Below, one piece after another: positions 55,000 through 64,000 of a stretch of DNA of 64,000 bases. A program made the translations under genes and the position numbers. Within the stretch, counting starts at the first letter, position 1; every line of letters starts with the position of its first letter. The DNA is taken from positions 1-64,000 of the forward strand of contig NZ_JAVDBT010000002.1 of the NCBI RefSeq assembly GCF_030848395.1, read 5' to 3'. The DNA is from Pseudogemmobacter lacusdianii (lineage in GTDB: Bacteria; Pseudomonadota; Alphaproteobacteria; Rhodobacterales; Rhodobacteraceae). Below the pieces are notes generated by a model. The model had not been told where the DNA came from, did not search any database, and saw only the letters and a list, made by a program, of their open reading frames with translations.

Positions 55000-55927
55000 T
55001 GCGAACCCTCGGATCCAAAAAGGCGATCAACAGATCGGCAATCAACCCGATCAGCACGAAAAATGTCGTGGTCACCAGCACGGTGCCGGTCACAATCGGA
55101 TAGTTTCGGTTGGCAATCGCATCATAGACCAGCTTGCCCACGCCGGGCCGCCCAAAGACAATCTCGGCAAAAACCGCGCCCGAGATCATCTGGCCAATCC
55201 CCATGCCCAGCACGGTGATCGTCGGCAGGATCGCAATCCGCAGCACATAATCATGCATGATCTTGCGCCGCGAAATGCCAAAGGCCCGCGCCGTGCGCAC
55301 ATGGTTCTCGGCCATCACCTCCAGCATCGAGGCGCGCAGGATCCGCGACAGATAGCCAATCCACGCCAGCCCCAGCGCGATCGAAGGCAGCACCAAACGC
55401 TGCAACTTGCCCGCAACGCCCTCGCCCGCGCCAATGGCCGGAAACCAGCCAAGGCTGATCGAGAAGATCAGCAGCAAATAAATCGCGATCACGAAAGACG
55501 GCACCGCCATGACCGAGACCGCCAAGACCGAGGACACCCGGTCAAAGGCCCCGCCGCGACGGCTCGCCGCCACCACGCCCAAGTAAATGCCGGGGATCAC
55601 CGCCACCGACATCGCCCCCGCAATCAGCATCAGCGTGTCAGGCAGCTGCGACAGGATCACCCGCAGCACCGGCGTGCCCGAGATCACATCCTGCCCCAAA
55701 TCCCCGCGCAAAATCGCGCCGTAATAGCGCAGAAGTTGCTCCCAGATCGGCAGATCAAAGCCCAGCTTGATGCGGTAAGCCTCGATCATCGCCTCGCTGG
55801 CCCGAGGGCCCAAAGCGCTGCGCACCGGATCGCCCGGCACGGCATGCATCATCACAAACATCGCCGCGATCACCGTGAAAATCACGATGATCGCAAGCGT
55901 TACGCGCTTCGCAACATAGGCCAGCAT
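54983..55927 (-). CDS. Peptide ABC transporter permease (DppB type)
   Basis: 314 residues with six membrane segments. 'MHAVPGDPVRSAL', 'YIGRI'-type 'SRILRASMLEVMAENHVRTARAFG' and 'GAVFAEIVFGRPGVGKLVYDAI' are family marks. It follows the binding-protein gene by nine bases. Confidence 0.92.
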   Translation of the reverse strand: MLAYVAKRVTLAIIVIFTVIAAMFVMMHAVPGDPVRSALGPRASEAMIEAYRIKLGFDLPIWEQLLRYYGAILRGDLGQDVISGTPVLRVILSQLPDTLMLIAGAMSVAVIPGIYLGVVAASRRGGAFDRVSSVLAVSVMAVPSFVIAIYLLLIFSISLGWFPAIGAGEGVAGKLQRLVLPSIALGLAWIGYLSRILRASMLEVMAENHVRTARAFGISRRKIMHDYVLRIAILPTITVLGMGIGQMISGAVFAEIVFGRPGVGKLVYDAIANRNYPIVTGTVLVTTTFFVLIGLIADLLIAFLDPRVRNVITR

Positions 55928-55936
55928 GGCGAAGGA

Positions 55937-57517
55937 TCAGGCGCGACCGTAACGCGCAAGGATCGGCCAGCCATCCGGGCGCATCGCCGAGACGATACCC
56001 GCAGCGGTCAGCACGCCCACCGGCTCATAGGTGAGGTAGACCACATCGCCCGATTCCTCGAGCAGCGCCTGCATCTGCACATACATCTCATGGCGTTTGG
56101 CTTGGTCCATCTCGACCACAGCGGCCGCGTTCAAAGCATCGAACTCGGCATTGCTGAAACGCTGCCAGTTCCACACGCCCACCTGATCGGAGGTGAACCA
56201 CATCGTCGCCCAGCTTGGGTCGGGCTGCATGGTGAAGCTGAAGAGAAACATTTGCAGCTCTTTCCAGCTGTCGCCATCGGCCTCGACGCCAAGGCTCCAG
56301 AAGCTGCCGCTTTCATGCTGATCGATCCGCACGGTCACGCCGATATCGGCCAGCATCGCTTGGATGACCTGCGCCGCCGCCAAATCCTCGGCGGTCTGTT
56401 GGATCGCCAGCGAGATTTCCAAGCTTGATACGCCAGCTTCGGCCAAAAGCGCGCGGGCGGTGTCGGGATCGTAGTTATAGGTGTTCTCGGTGCGGTTGCC
56501 GACCAGACCCGGCGCGATGATCCCCGCCGCAGGCTGCGCTGCACCGAGATAAGCCGCCTCAACCACCGCCTCGCGCGAGATGCCATGCTGGATCGCGCGG
56601 CGCACGCGGATATCGGTCAGCCCCACGTTGGCCTCGTTCATCCCCAGCCAATAATAGCTCAGCGCGGTGTAATCTTGGAACGAGCCGCCGCCCGGCACAG
56701 CACCCTGATAGCGCGGGATCGACGAGATCGAGGTTTGGGCATGGTCCAGATCGCCCGCCTCAAAGCCCAGCTCTGCGGTCTTCGGGTCTTCGATCGGCAG
56801 GAATTCGATCGTGTCAAAGGCCACATCGAAGAGCGTGAAGTCCGGATTGCGCTCCAGCACCAAACGGGTGCGCGGCTGCCATTCGCGGATCCGATACGGC
56901 CCCGAGGTCACCGGCGGCTCGGTGGTGAACTGGCCACCCGCCGCTTCAATCGCAGCGCGCGGCAGGATGATCCCGCTGGTCGCCGGCAAGGTCGAGGTGA
57001 AGAGCGGCGCGAAGGGCTCTTTCAGCACGATGGTGCCGGTATGGGTGCCGGTCACTTCGACATGGTCAAGCTGCGCCCAATCGGCGGCATAGGGCGATTC
57101 ATTCGCCGGATCGGCAATCCGCTCCCAAGAGAATTTCGCATCCTCGGCGGTCATCTCACCGTAATCGCCCGAATATTTGATCCCGGCATGCAGCTCAAAA
57201 TCGATATGTTTGTCGTCCCGCACGGTCACGCTTTTCAGCGCCAAGGGCTTGGCGTTAAAGGCTCCGCTATTGGCCTCAAACTCCATCGAGAAGGCAAAGA
57301 TCGCCTCCATGACCAGCGCATCCGACCCCGAGGTCCAATAGGCCGGATCCAGCCCCGCGATATCGGCGTAAAGCCGGGCGCGCAGATTGCCGCCGGTCGC
57401 GGTCACCTCGGCCAGCACCGGCAAGCCGCCAAGGGCCAAGCCCGCCGCCCCGGCAGAAATCCCGGTGCGCAGGAAGTTGCGGCGCGAAAGGCCGAAGGTC
57501 GTGGTGGTAATGGTCAT
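55937..57517 (-). CDS. Peptide-type ABC transporter substrate-binding protein (SBP_bac_5)
   Basis: 526 residues with a twin-arginine-type signal ('LSRRNFLRTGISAGAAGLALGG') and the SBP_bac_5 fold ('GLDPAYWTSGSDALVMEAIF', 'TVRDDKHIDFELHAGIKYSGDYGEMTAED', 'IRVRRAIQHGISREAVVE'). It starts the operon SBP-permeases-ATPases-peptidase. Substrates of this family include peptides, opines and nickel complexes; peptides are favoured by the peptidase at the end. Confidence 0.92.
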   Translation of the reverse strand: MTITTTTFGLSRRNFLRTGISAGAAGLALGGLPVLAEVTATGGNLRARLYADIAGLDPAYWTSGSDALVMEAIFAFSMEFEANSGAFNAKPLALKSVTVRDDKHIDFELHAGIKYSGDYGEMTAEDAKFSWERIADPANESPYAADWAQLDHVEVTGTHTGTIVLKEPFAPLFTSTLPATSGIILPRAAIEAAGGQFTTEPPVTSGPYRIREWQPRTRLVLERNPDFTLFDVAFDTIEFLPIEDPKTAELGFEAGDLDHAQTSISSIPRYQGAVPGGGSFQDYTALSYYWLGMNEANVGLTDIRVRRAIQHGISREAVVEAAYLGAAQPAAGIIAPGLVGNRTENTYNYDPDTARALLAEAGVSSLEISLAIQQTAEDLAAAQVIQAMLADIGVTVRIDQHESGSFWSLGVEADGDSWKELQMFLFSFTMQPDPSWATMWFTSDQVGVWNWQRFSNAEFDALNAAAVVEMDQAKRHEMYVQMQALLEESGDVVYLTYEPVGVLTAAGIVSAMRPDGWPILARYGRA

Positions 57518-57742
57518 GTCAAATCCCGTCCTGTTGGCTGTGCGATCTGGCGCATCTTTTGGTCTGAATTGTCCCGCCTTCCCCAGAAGTCCGGGCGACG
57601 GCGCTTGCTTTTACATCAGCGCGGCATTCGCCTTAGACCGCACTCCCACCTTGGGTGATGCGGCCGCAAGGAGCGCTTGGCAATTTCGCGGCTTTCTGCG
57701 AATTTGCGCTTTATTAAGTCTACACGCATAAAAGAGCGCAAA

Positions 57743-58552
57743 TTGTCCCGCAAAGCCGCTAGCAATAACGATTATTTCTCAACCAACCTGCGCCAACTCT
57801 GCGCCACCAAACCCTCTGTCTCGGCTGTTTGCCGCGATGTCGGCCTGAACCGCCAGCAGTTTGAGCGTTATTTGACCGGCGCGGCGATGCCGTCGGCGCA
57901 TAACCTACGCCGGCTTTGCGCCTATTTCGCGGTCGAAGAATCCCAGCTTCTTGCCCCGCCTTCCACCACCCCCAGCCCCGCGCGTCCGCCCGAGACAGCC
58001 GGCGACCCCTCGGCCTTCGCCCAAGCGTTGCGCATGCAACCCGATGAGCTGCCGCAGTTGCGGCACTATTGCGGCAGCTACCAATACCACTTCCTCAGCC
58101 CCACTTGGCCCGGCAAAATCCAAACCAGCGTGCTGCAGATCTATGAGAGTGAGCGTCGCATCCTCAGCCGCTACCTTGGCCGGGTGCGCGACCCCAAGTT
58201 CGGCACCGTCATGCGCTCACGCTTCAATGGACAGCTGGTGTTGCGCAGCGGGCGGATCTTCGTGATGGAATGCTCGCGCGATGTGGTTGATAGCTTTGCC
58301 CAAACCATCCTTTTCCCCGCGCATCGTCATTCGGCCAATTACCTTACCGGCATGGCCTTTGGCATCGGCTGGCTGCCGCATCGCGGCCCCTTCGCCTCGC
58401 ATGTGATCCTGCGCCGCCTGCGCCCGACCCAATCCATGCGTGAGGCGGTGGCGCATTGCGGGCTCTACGCGCCCGACAGCCGCGCCCTTGACCCAATCGT
58501 ACGCAAGTTCTTCGGCGAGGATGCTTTGCCCTATGTCTCAGAGCATCTCTAA
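57743..58552 (+). CDS. HTH (XRE-like) transcriptional regulator
   Basis: About 269 residues from TTG 57743, preceded by AAGAG; a longer version from TTG 57677 has AAGGAG only three bases away, so the start is open. An N-terminal Xre-type HTH ('SVSAVCRDVGLNRQQFERYLTG', 'PSAHNLRRLCAYFAVEESQLL') and a C-terminal domain of about 180 residues ('YYGSY'-like 'HYCGSYQYHFLSPTW', 'GMAFGIGWLPHRGPFASHVILRR') that I do not recognise. Divergent from the peptide transporter operon across about 225 bases and probably its regulator. Confidence 0.75.
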   Translation: MSRKAASNNDYFSTNLRQLCATKPSVSAVCRDVGLNRQQFERYLTGAAMPSAHNLRRLCAYFAVEESQLLAPPSTTPSPARPPETAGDPSAFAQALRMQPDELPQLRHYCGSYQYHFLSPTWPGKIQTSVLQIYESERRILSRYLGRVRDPKFGTVMRSRFNGQLVLRSGRIFVMECSRDVVDSFAQTILFPAHRHSANYLTGMAFGIGWLPHRGPFASHVILRRLRPTQSMREAVAHCGLYAPDSRALDPIVRKFFGEDALPYVSEHL

Positions 58553-58689
58553 GAAGCCGCCACCCAACCGCGGCCTAAAAGTCACGCTGTCCTCGCGTCG
58601 TGACATTATCGCCTGTCGTACAATTATTCGTCTTTGAATATCGCGACTTGCCGCTAATCTACCCTTGGGTTGAATAACGGGGGGCAGAG

Positions 58690-58830
58690 ATGCTGAGGAC
58701 GATCTTAATTGGCAGCTGTGTATCGGTGCAGGGGCTCGTGGTGGGCGAGACCGACGATGGCAAGCTGATGGTGCAAGTGGATGCCAAGACTTTTATCGGC
58801 ACCCCAATCACCTCGCGGCGCAGCAGCTAA
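58690..58830 (+). CDS. Small ORF, 46 residues, unknown
   Basis: ATG 58690 follows a GGGGCAGAG ribosome-like site and ends at TAA 58830. The peptide starts MLRTILIGSCVSVQGLVVG and ends with charged residues; it is compact and beta-like, reminiscent of small rhodobacterial proteins of unknown role. It precedes the terminator at 58860 at a natural distance. Evidence is codon use, ribosome site and terminator only. Confidence 0.55.
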   Translation: MLRTILIGSCVSVQGLVVGETDDGKLMVQVDAKTFIGTPITSRRSS

Positions 58831-58859
58831 GCCACCAAACGAGGCGCGACACGACAGAA

Positions 58860-58886
58860 AAAGGCCGGGCAATGTGCCCGGCCTTT
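58860..58886. terminator. Bidirectional rho-independent terminator
   Basis: AAAGGCCGGGCA pairs perfectly with TGCCCGGCCTTT around a three-base loop, with A and T runs at the ends. It ends the infB operon (minus) and the small ORF (plus). Confidence 0.9.
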
Positions 58887-58920
58887 GGTTTTAGGCGATG
58901 TGGGGGGAGGCCCCCCACGA

Positions 58921-61521
58921 TCAATCCAGCGTCCGTTCGACTTCTTCACGCTCGAAGATCTCGATCACGTCGCCCGGACGGATATCTTCGTAACGCTCAA
59001 AGGCCATACCGCATTCGGTGCCGGACTGGACTTCTTTGACCTCGTCCTTGTGGCGCTTCAGCGTCTTCAGCGTGCCCTCGTGGATCACCACGTTGTCACG
59101 CAGCAAGCGAACCCCAGCCGAGCGACGCGCCACACCTTCGGTGACGATACAGCCGGCGACGTTGCCCACACCGGTGATGCGGAAGACCTCTTTGATCTGC
59201 GCATAGCCGATGAAATGCTCGCGCACTTCGTTCTTCAGCAGGCCCGAGGCGGCTTTCTTGATGTCATCCAACAGGTCGTAGATGATCGAGTAGTACCGCA
59301 GTTCCACGCCTTTTTGCGCGGCCGAGCTGCGTGCGGTCGCATTGGCCCGCACGTTGAAGCCCAGGATCGGCGCTTTGCTGGCTTCGGCCAGGCCCACGTC
59401 GCTGTCGGTGATCGCGCCAACGCCCGAATGCAGCACGCGCACGCGCACCTCTTCGTTGCCCACCTTTTCCAAGGCTTGCACGATGGCTTCGGTCGAACCC
59501 TGCACGTCGGCCTTCACGATGACCGGCAGCTCCGAGACGCTCTTATCGGCTTTGGCTTTCGCCATCAGCTGTTCCAGAGTGGTCGCAGCACCAGCGGCGG
59601 CACGTTTGTCCTTGGTCGCTTTCTCGCGGTATTCCGCGATCTCGCGGGCTTGGGCTTCGGTTTCCACCACGTCCAGCACGTCGCCAGCCGAAGGGGTGCC
59701 GTTCAGGCCCAAGACCTCAACCGGGACCGAGGGTCCGGCTTCGGCAATGGTGACGCCCTTGTCGTTGACCAAGGCACGCACGCGGCCCCACTTTTCGCCA
59801 ACCACGAAGATGTCGCCCTTCTTGAGCGTGCCGTTCTGCACCAGAACCGTGGCCACAGGGCCGCGGCCAACGTCCAGCTTGGCTTCGATCACCGCACCCG
59901 AGGCTGCCCGGTTCGGGTTGGCCTTCAGATCCAGCATCTCGGCTTGCAGCGTGATGGCTTCCAGCAGCTCGGGCAGACCCTTGCCGGTTTTGGCCGAGAC
60001 TTCCACGTCCTGCACGTCACCCGACATCGCTTCCACGATGACTTCGTGCTGCAAGAGGTCGGTCCGCACTTTTTGCGGATCAGCGGTGTGCTTGTCGATC
60101 TTGTTGATCGCCACGATCATCGGCACTTTTGCCGCTTTCGCATGGCTGATCGCCTCAATCGTTTGCGGCATCACGGCGTCGTCGGCCGCAACCACCAGCA
60201 CCACGATATCCGTCACATGCGCGCCACGGGCCCGCATCGAGGTAAAGGCCGCGTGGCCAGGCGTGTCGAGGAAGCTGATCACAGCGCCATTCGCGGCTTT
60301 CACCTGATAGGCACCGATATGCTGCGTGATGCCACCGGCTTCGCCCGTGACCACGTTTGCATTGCGGATCGCGTCCAGAAGGCTCGTCTTACCATGGTCA
60401 ACGTGGCCCATGATGGTGACGATCGGCGGACGGGTCTGCAGATCCTCGGGCTTGTCGGCGACGGAAACGATGGCCTGTTCCACGTCAGCATCGGTGACGC
60501 GGACGGCGCGGTGGCCGAATTCCTCGATGATCAGCTCGGCCGTATCGGCGTCGATGGTCTGGTTCATCGTGGTCATCATGCCCATTTTCATCAGGGCCTT
60601 GACCACATCGGCGGCACGTTCTGCCATCCGGTTGGCCAGTTCACTGACAACAATGGTTTCCGGCAGCTGCACATCGCGCACCTGCTTTTCGGCCTTTTGG
60701 CCCAGACCCAGCGCCTTGGCGCGGGCTTTTTCTTGTTTGCGCTTCATCGCAGCCAAGCTGCGGGTGCGGCCACCTTCCCCCGCCAAAGCGGCGGTGAGGG
60801 TCAGCTTGCCCGTGCGGCGCGCGTCATCGGATTTGCCCTTGCCGCGATCGGTGTCGCGGTTCTCGCGCTCACGATCGGTTTTGCGCGGCGCAAGGCCGGG
60901 CTTGGCATCGGGGCCCGTGGTGCCGGGCTTCGGACGGGCTTGACCGGTCGAGCGATCGGTCGGCGTGGCAACAGCCGGAGCCGGACCATCGGCTTCCGCC
61001 GGTTTGGCAGGCTGACGGCGCTGGGTGCCCAGCACATCGGCTTTACGCGCTTGCGCACGGGCAGCGGCTTCCGCCTCGGCCTCACGCTTGGCGCGCTCTT
61101 CCTCTTCAGCACGGGCACGCAGCGCGGCTTCGCGCTGACGGTCCTCACGCTCTTTGGCTTCAATCTCTTCGCGGCGACGCTGACGTTCTTCCTCGCGCTC
61201 ACGCTCTTCGGCGGCGCGCTTGGCGGCATCTTCCTGCTCGCGGGCCTTGGCCTGACGCAAAGCGTCAAGGCGACGCTGCATCTCGGCTTCAGAAATGCCT
61301 GCAGGGCGCCGGGACGGATCGCCCAACGCCGAAGAGCCACCGCCCGTCGAGGAGGACCCACCGGGGCCACCAGCGGGCTTAGCAGCGGGAACGACCACGC
61401 GCTTGCGCTTTGTCTCCACCACCACCGAATGGCTCCGGCCATGCGAGAAGCTTTGCTTCACCGAGCCGGAACGGGGGGCGCCACCCAAGCCGAGGGGTTT
61501 CTTGCCGTCAGTATCGCTCAT
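58921..61521 (-). CDS. infB: Translation initiation factor IF-2
   Basis: 866 residues. A long charged N-terminal region (about 80-190) rich in Glu/Arg/Lys coiled-coil, then the IF2-N helix domain, G domain ('[13 protein letters not shown]', 'DTPGHAAF', 'NKIDK') and the C-terminal domains. GTPase that delivers fMet-tRNA. Five bases after the YlxR-like gene. Confidence 0.97.
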   Translation of the reverse strand: MSDTDGKKPLGLGGAPRSGSVKQSFSHGRSHSVVVETKRKRVVVPAAKPAGGPGGSSSTGGGSSALGDPSRRPAGISEAEMQRRLDALRQAKAREQEDAAKRAAEEREREEERQRRREEIEAKEREDRQREAALRARAEEEERAKREAEAEAAARAQARKADVLGTQRRQPAKPAEADGPAPAVATPTDRSTGQARPKPGTTGPDAKPGLAPRKTDRERENRDTDRGKGKSDDARRTGKLTLTAALAGEGGRTRSLAAMKRKQEKARAKALGLGQKAEKQVRDVQLPETIVVSELANRMAERAADVVKALMKMGMMTTMNQTIDADTAELIIEEFGHRAVRVTDADVEQAIVSVADKPEDLQTRPPIVTIMGHVDHGKTSLLDAIRNANVVTGEAGGITQHIGAYQVKAANGAVISFLDTPGHAAFTSMRARGAHVTDIVVLVVAADDAVMPQTIEAISHAKAAKVPMIVAINKIDKHTADPQKVRTDLLQHEVIVEAMSGDVQDVEVSAKTGKGLPELLEAITLQAEMLDLKANPNRAASGAVIEAKLDVGRGPVATVLVQNGTLKKGDIFVVGEKWGRVRALVNDKGVTIAEAGPSVPVEVLGLNGTPSAGDVLDVVETEAQAREIAEYREKATKDKRAAAGAATTLEQLMAKAKADKSVSELPVIVKADVQGSTEAIVQALEKVGNEEVRVRVLHSGVGAITDSDVGLAEASKAPILGFNVRANATARSSAAQKGVELRYYSIIYDLLDDIKKAASGLLKNEVREHFIGYAQIKEVFRITGVGNVAGCIVTEGVARRSAGVRLLRDNVVIHEGTLKTLKRHKDEVKEVQSGTECGMAFERYEDIRPGDVIEIFEREEVERTLD

Positions 61522-61526
61522 GCGTC

Positions 61527-62162
61527 CTACATATCCTTTTCGGCGGTCCCGCCGCCGTCCTGCTCACTGGTTTCCATACGAAGCCCAGCAAGCCTTGCCG
61601 CTTCCTCTACAACACGGGTCGTGAGTCCACCAGCGCCAAGCGCGGCGTGTATCGCACGTTCGCGCCCGAAAGCCAAACCGATTTCCCCAGCCGTCAGCCA
61701 AGTGATCGAAGTGTTCTCGCCTTCCGGTGCCCGCAGCTTGGTTTTGCCGCGTTCAGACCCGTCACTGGCTTGGATCAACACCTTGGCGGTGCCTTTCGTC
61801 AGCCAGTCCTTCACCTTCTCATATCCCATCACCGCCCGGCTCGACTTGCGGGTCAGCGACAAGAGTTCAATCACCCGCCGCGTCAAAAGCTGCTCGACCA
61901 GATCGGCAAGCCCTTCCGGCACTTTCACAGGCTGGCGCGCGGCTCGGGCAAAAAGCCCCTTGCCGCCCGCCTTTTCCAGCGCCGCGCGGGTCGAGGAGAC
62001 ATAGATCCCCCGCCCCGGCAGCTTGGCCGCCACATCGGGCACCACCATATCATCGGGCCCGACCACGAAACGGATCAGCCCCGCTTTGGGGCTGACCTCG
62101 CCGGTCACAATGCATTTGCGCTCCGGCTCGTCCCGTGTCTTTTCGCGTCCACCGCGTGTCAT
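61527..62162 (-). CDS. YlxR (DUF448) / L7Ae-like RNA-binding protein
   Basis: 211 residues: N-terminal YlxR domain ('[19 protein letters not shown]', '[17 protein letters not shown]') and a C-terminal L7Ae-like part ('[25 protein letters not shown]'). A conserved gene between nusA and infB; the YlxR family binds RNA and has been linked to RNase P, but this fusion is less well studied. 23 bases from nusA. Confidence 0.92.
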   Translation of the reverse strand: MTRGGREKTRDEPERKCIVTGEVSPKAGLIRFVVGPDDMVVPDVAAKLPGRGIYVSSTRAALEKAGGKGLFARAARQPVKVPEGLADLVEQLLTRRVIELLSLTRKSSRAVMGYEKVKDWLTKGTAKVLIQASDGSERGKTKLRAPEGENTSITWLTAGEIGLAFGRERAIHAALGAGGLTTRVVEEAARLAGLRMETSEQDGGGTAEKDM

Positions 62163-62185
62163 ACGCGTCTCCCCAAGGCCTGAGA

Positions 62186-63805
62186 TCAGGCCTCGGCTTC
62201 CTCGTCTTCGCCTTCAGCCTCATCGGCGTCAGACTCAGCTGCGGCTTCGGTCGGGTCCACCCAGCCCAGCATGACCCGAGCGGTCATCACCAAGGTTTGG
62301 GCTTCTTCAAGGCTCACATCGAACTTCTCAAGGATGCCGTCATCCTTCTTGCGCTGGCCGCCTTCGCTGGTCCAACCGCCTGCCAGCTCCCAGTCGGCGC
62401 AGGTGGCGAAATCTTCCAGCGTCTTGATGCCGTCTTTGCCAAGCGCTTCCAACATTTGGGGCGTCAGGCCTTCGAATTCAATGAGGCTGTCCTCAACACC
62501 CATGGCGCGGGCGGCTTCCATTGCCTTGCGGGCTTGCTCTTCCAAGAACTCACGCGCGCGGGTTTGCAGCTCAGCCGCGGTGCCTTCATCGAAGCCATCG
62601 ATCGAGAGAAGCTCGTCCACTTCGACGTAAGCCACTTCTTCGAGGTTGGTGAAGCCTTCCGAAACCAGAAGCTGCGCCATCATCTCATCGATATCCAGCG
62701 TATCCATGAAGAGCTTGGTGCGCTCGGCAAACTCGGCCTGACGGCGGCTCGATTCTTCCGATTCCGTCAGGATATCGATGTCCAGAGCCGTGAGCTGGCT
62801 TGCCAGACGGACGTTCTGACCACGGCGACCGATGGCCAGCGACAGCTGCTCATCCGGCACCACAACTTCGATCTTGCCGGCATCCTCGTCGACCACAACC
62901 TTCGCCACCTGAGCCGGCTGCAAAGCGTTCACAAGGAAAGTCGCTTGGTCTTGGTTCCACGGAATGATGTCGATCTTCTCGCCCTGCAGCTCGTTCACCA
63001 CGGCTTGCACGCGCGAACCCCGCATACCGACGCAAGCGCCGACCGGGTCGATCGAGTTGTCATAAGAGATCACAGCGATCTTCGCGCGCGAGCCCGGATC
63101 GCGGGCCACGGCTTTGATCTCGATGATGCCATCATAGATCTCCGGCACTTCCATCTTGAAGAGCTCGGCCATGAATTGCGGGTCGGTGCGGCTCAGGAAG
63201 ACCTGCGGACCACGCGCTTCGCGGCGCACATCCTTGATGTAGCAACGGATACGGTCGCCGATGCGGTAAGCTTCGCGGCCGATCTTTTCGTTGCGGCGCA
63301 GGATGCCTTCGCCACGGCCCACGTCGACGATGACGTTGCCATATTCTTCGCGCTTCACCACACCGTTGATGATGCTGCCCTTGCGATCCTTGAACTCGTC
63401 ATATTGACGATCGCGCTCGGCCTCACGGACCTTTTGCAAGATCACCTGCTTGGCCGATTGCGCCGCGATACGGCCCAGATCCACCGGCGGAACCTCGTCC
63501 ACGATCTCATCACCGACCTGCGGGTTGGCCAGATAGCTCTTGGCCTGCTTCACGGTCATCTGAGCGTGATGGTTCTCGATCAGCTCATCTTCCACCACGG
63601 TGCGGATGCGCGCAAAGCTGGCGCGGCCGGTCTTACGGTCGATCTTGACGCGGATGTCCATCTCGGCGCCGTAACGCGACTTGGCGGCACGGGCGAGGCT
63701 GTCCTCCATCGCCTGGATCACCAGATCCGGGTCGATCATTTTCTCGCGCGCAACGGCTTCTGCCGTTTGGAGAAGCTCAAGCTGGTTGGCCGAAGTAATC
63801 GCCAT
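62186..63805 (-). CDS. nusA: Transcription termination/antitermination protein NusA
   Basis: 539 residues: N-terminal RNA-polymerase-binding domain, S1 ('GSIINGVVKREEYGNVIVDVG'), KH domains ('VGACVGMRGSRVQAVVNELQGEKIDII', 'AIGRRGQNVRLASQL') and C-terminal repeats ('LIEFEGLTPQMLEALGKDGIKTLEDF'), then an acidic tail of about 20 residues. In the operon rimP-nusA-YlxR-infB. Confidence 0.97.
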   Translation of the reverse strand: MAITSANQLELLQTAEAVAREKMIDPDLVIQAMEDSLARAAKSRYGAEMDIRVKIDRKTGRASFARIRTVVEDELIENHHAQMTVKQAKSYLANPQVGDEIVDEVPPVDLGRIAAQSAKQVILQKVREAERDRQYDEFKDRKGSIINGVVKREEYGNVIVDVGRGEGILRRNEKIGREAYRIGDRIRCYIKDVRREARGPQVFLSRTDPQFMAELFKMEVPEIYDGIIEIKAVARDPGSRAKIAVISYDNSIDPVGACVGMRGSRVQAVVNELQGEKIDIIPWNQDQATFLVNALQPAQVAKVVVDEDAGKIEVVVPDEQLSLAIGRRGQNVRLASQLTALDIDILTESEESSRRQAEFAERTKLFMDTLDIDEMMAQLLVSEGFTNLEEVAYVEVDELLSIDGFDEGTAAELQTRAREFLEEQARKAMEAARAMGVEDSLIEFEGLTPQMLEALGKDGIKTLEDFATCADWELAGGWTSEGGQRKKDDGILEKFDVSLEEAQTLVMTARVMLGWVDPTEAAAESDADEAEGEDEEAEA

Positions 63806-63821
63806 GGGTCTCTCTCCCGCT

Positions 63822-64000
63822 CTCAGTGTTTGGTTTCAGGGGTGTCATCGGCCTCGTCAGCCTCATCCCCATCAAGTTCTTCGATCTCGTCGAAACCACC
63901 ATCTTCCGGCAGCGCGACTTTCTTCTGCTTCAACATCTCGGCGATCAGCTCATCCGTCAGGATCAGCTTGGCATCCGACAACCAGTCAAATTGCAGCCCG
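63822..64000 (-). CDS. rimP: Ribosome maturation factor RimP, C-terminal part (truncated by window edge)
   Basis: The last 58 codons and a stop at 63822-63824 are in the window. '[26 protein letters not shown]' type sequence is the C-terminal SH3-like part of RimP, followed by a Glu/Asp-rich tail. Family and position before nusA agree. The rest lies beyond 64000. Confidence 0.88.

Noticed and set aside
54566-56428. 620-codon plus-strand frame over the peptide permease genes
   Set aside because: Covers two to three conserved minus-strand genes; a frame left open by GC-rich codons.
58885-62004. 1039-codon open frame antisense to infB
   Set aside because: Shadow of the conserved infB gene on the other strand; the apparent protein is low-complexity and lacks domains.
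1-64000. CRISPR arrays, insertion sequences, tRNA or rRNA genes
   Set aside because: No regularly spaced direct repeats, transposase frames with inverted ends, or tRNA/rRNA-like sequence were noticed on reading. A small RNA gene could be missed by eye.

Overview
The window reads as chromosomal DNA from a GC-rich alphaproteobacterium, most likely of the order Rhodobacterales. The argument is gene order: lptC-lptA-lptB-hpf-ptsN without rpoN between lptB and hpf, secA divergent from a parvulin-argJ-mutT operon, rimP-nusA-YlxR-infB, and a GT14-type glycosyltransferase with a long C-terminal extension. No insertion sequence, prophage, CRISPR array, rRNA or tRNA was seen. The species cannot be named from this sequence.

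Region by region. (1) 0.6-10.3 kb is a two-component signalling island. It has two receiver proteins with C-terminal domains that look like GGDEF domains without the catalytic motif, a free Hpt protein, a membrane histidine kinase, a GAF/multi-PAS histidine kinase, a receiver-only protein, and a receiver fused to a dead kinase ATPase domain. No DNA-binding output domain is present. (2) 10.7-15.4 kb holds rnd, kdsD and the LPS-export genes lptCAB, then hpf and ptsN. (3) 15.4-22.6 kb is a minus-strand run galU, two related glycosyltransferases, a GT14-like enzyme, a sulfotransferase with two apparent sulfotransferase domains, and a carbenicillinase-like class A beta-lactamase, with several short overlaps. 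(4) 22.7-26.0 kb has kdsB-cysQ (minus) and a polysaccharide-export ABC-2 permease coupled to an SH3-domain protein (plus). (5) 26.2-30.2 kb has dnaK-dnaJ and radC.

(6) 30.2-38.7 kb has a periplasmic binding/OmpA fusion, a membrane-anchored protein of unknown function, secA, a parvulin isomerase, argJ and mutT. (7) 38.8-45.6 kb is an accessory catabolic module: a polyamine-type ABC transporter, a uroporphyrinogen-decarboxylase-family protein, a GntR/FCD regulator and a divergent D-cysteine-desulfhydrase-family enzyme. (8) 45.7-49.7 kb encodes a large surface protein with about 85-residue Ig-like repeats and a C-terminal autotransporter-like barrel. It is split into two reading frames at a run of nine T inside the fifth repeat. 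(9) 49.9-58.6 kb is a peptide-type ABC transporter operon ending in an S9 peptidase, with a divergent HTH regulator. (10) 58.7-64.0 kb has a 46-codon ORF, a bidirectional terminator and the infB-YlxR-nusA-rimP operon, with rimP cut by the window edge.

The two most rewarding places are the signalling island, which contains all the parts of a phosphorelay but ends in unfamiliar non-DNA-binding outputs, and the split autotransporter. In the latter, the repeat spacings (255, 255, 252, 255, then 260 bases) independently point to a one-base deletion or two-base insertion at the homopolymer, meaning phase variation, transcriptional slippage, a decayed gene or a base-calling error.
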